43,144 nucleotides of DNA from Hypsibius dujardini (taxonomy: Eukaryota > Tardigrada > Eutardigrada > Parachela > Hypsibiidae). The first letter of the stretch is position 1, and the number at the start of each line of letters is the position of its first letter. The stretch is taken from positions 1 through 43,144 of the forward strand of contig LRSR01014884.1 of assembly GCA_001579985.1 (NCBI GenBank), in the 5' to 3' direction. Below are positions 42,259 to 43,144 of the stretch, piece after piece. A model generated the notes under the pieces. The model searched no databases. It was not told the DNA's origin and was given only the letters and a program-made list of their open reading frames with translations. Both the position numbers and the translations under genes were made by a program.

Positions 42259-43041
42259 ATGCATCGCAAGGTTTATTGGGTACCTTTATGGCTGTGGTTG
42301 CTTTTGGGTAAAGCCACTGCTAACAGATACGTTGAAGGCCCGAAATTGAATGAAACCGCGACCTTAAAGCCTTCATTACATATCGAGTTTATCTTGACTG
42401 GGTTTTTCGGTTGTATTCCGACCAGCCTAGTCTTTCATGAACTAGCCATGGCCAGCGCGGTGCAACGTCTACGGAACAGTTACCCCCAGCACAGGTGGAA
42501 TTGGACGAAAATAGTGGAACCACAAAACGCCATGCCCGGTAACACCTATGTCATTCTGGCGGAGTGGTACTACTGGAGAAGGAACAGCAGTTGGGTTAAT
42601 GTCATCGTCGGTTCAGGTAAGCACAATAAAGTGGATGGATATATCGTTCGTTATCTAAAACAAGAAATGAATTTTTCTTCCATGTTGCCCTCGATATTGA
42701 GTTGCTTTAGTCGACGCATTTACTTTATGGACTTGTGCTGTAGTATCATTGTAGTAAATTCATATCAAAAATTTGATTTATTTTGTCATCTTTGGCGTTT
42801 ATTGAAATTACGAAGCGTACTATTTGGGCAAGGAAAGACTGATTCCTTGAAATTGACGGCCTGCCAAATGACGTTTAAACGTATTCTTATTTATTTAGTT
42901 CACCGGTACAGAAAAGAAAACAATAATCCACCCAAACTATGGCGGTCTGACAATTGTTTCTCTTACACTTTGCACAGCGTGTATCGAAAGCCTGATGATG
43001 AACGATCTCGCTGGAAGCTTTAATGTTCTGCTGATTACCAG
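42259..43041 (+). CDS. 5' part of a second ANF-domain receptor (runs off the window)
   Basis: Exon 1 (42259-42616) codes a signal peptide (MHRKVYWVPLWLWLLLGKAT) and the first lobe of the ligand-binding fold (FELA-like FHELAMASAVQRLRNSYP, then WVNVIVGS). The donor is CAG|GTAAGC in phase 1. Exon 2 (42978-43041) joins in phase and reads ACIESLMMNDLAGSFNVLLI, matching the step where these receptors have a Gly/Cys turn and a helix. It ends AG|GTACTG in phase 2. Exon 1 of the receptor at 13926 also ends in phase 1, and its exon with PLFYDITAFP begins in the phase that exon 2 here would supply. So the two genes share architecture. No TM or cytoplasmic part is in the window. Confidence 0.65.
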
Positions 43042-43144
43042 GTACTGACCTTCATTGATAGTTGCTGTGAAACTAACGATCCCGATATCCACTCAAAATC
43101 GTCGTACAGAGTAGTCTCCTAATTTGTCGCGCCAGTTCCCCCCC

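Overview
This is a eukaryotic, most likely animal, nuclear window. Genes are split by GT-AG introns of about 40 bases to several kb. Intergenic and intronic DNA is full of tetranucleotide arrays, minisatellites, inverted-repeat elements, a mariner-type transposon and a solo LTR. The gene set is metazoan: a BORC subunit (KXD1), an adhesion GPCR with GPS cleavage motif, rhodopsin-class GPCRs and ANF/natriuretic-peptide-type receptors. The last, present as two lineage-type copies, together with divergent single-exon GPCRs, made me think of a tardigrade or a related ecdysozoan. That placement is inference only.

Layout. 1-6.3 kb has no gene: a degenerate tandem repeat, then a 4.1 kb foldback-type element (1417-5494) with about 310-bp inverted ends, holding an old LTR copy. 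6383-7405 (+) is an intronless rhodopsin-type GPCR. 8726-9028 (+) is an unrecognised short ORF and 9411-9604 a MITE. 13926 to about 9969 (-) is a multi-exon ANF-domain receptor whose transmembrane exon and short tail are visible but which has no kinase-homology or cyclase domain here. 16066-15015 (-) is KXD1. It is head-to-head, over a 658-bp shared promoter, with 16725-22435 (+), a ten-exon gene coding an 857-residue protein with a ZC3H14/Nab2-like N-terminal helical domain followed by an RS-rich region, without CCCH fingers.

23130-25298 (+) is a secreted-protein gene of unknown family interrupted by an in-frame TAG and probably by frame changes. It is tail-to-tail with the largest gene, 38547-25404 (-): eleven exons whose phases all agree, giving 1207 residues with signal peptide, cadherin-like region, Ser/Thr-rich linker, HormR, GAIN, GPS and seven TM helices. 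Its introns carry the mariner-type element (31011-32307), a solo LTR with ATAT duplications (27909-28248) and a small MITE. 39.99-40.81 kb (-) is a broken rhodopsin-type GPCR whose middle is replaced by a minisatellite. 42259 to the right edge (+) is the start of a second ANF-type receptor.

The genes do not form an obvious pathway. Four of the seven recognisable loci are membrane receptors. Exon limits were read by eye from splice consensus, phase and protein pattern; no alignment or search was run.
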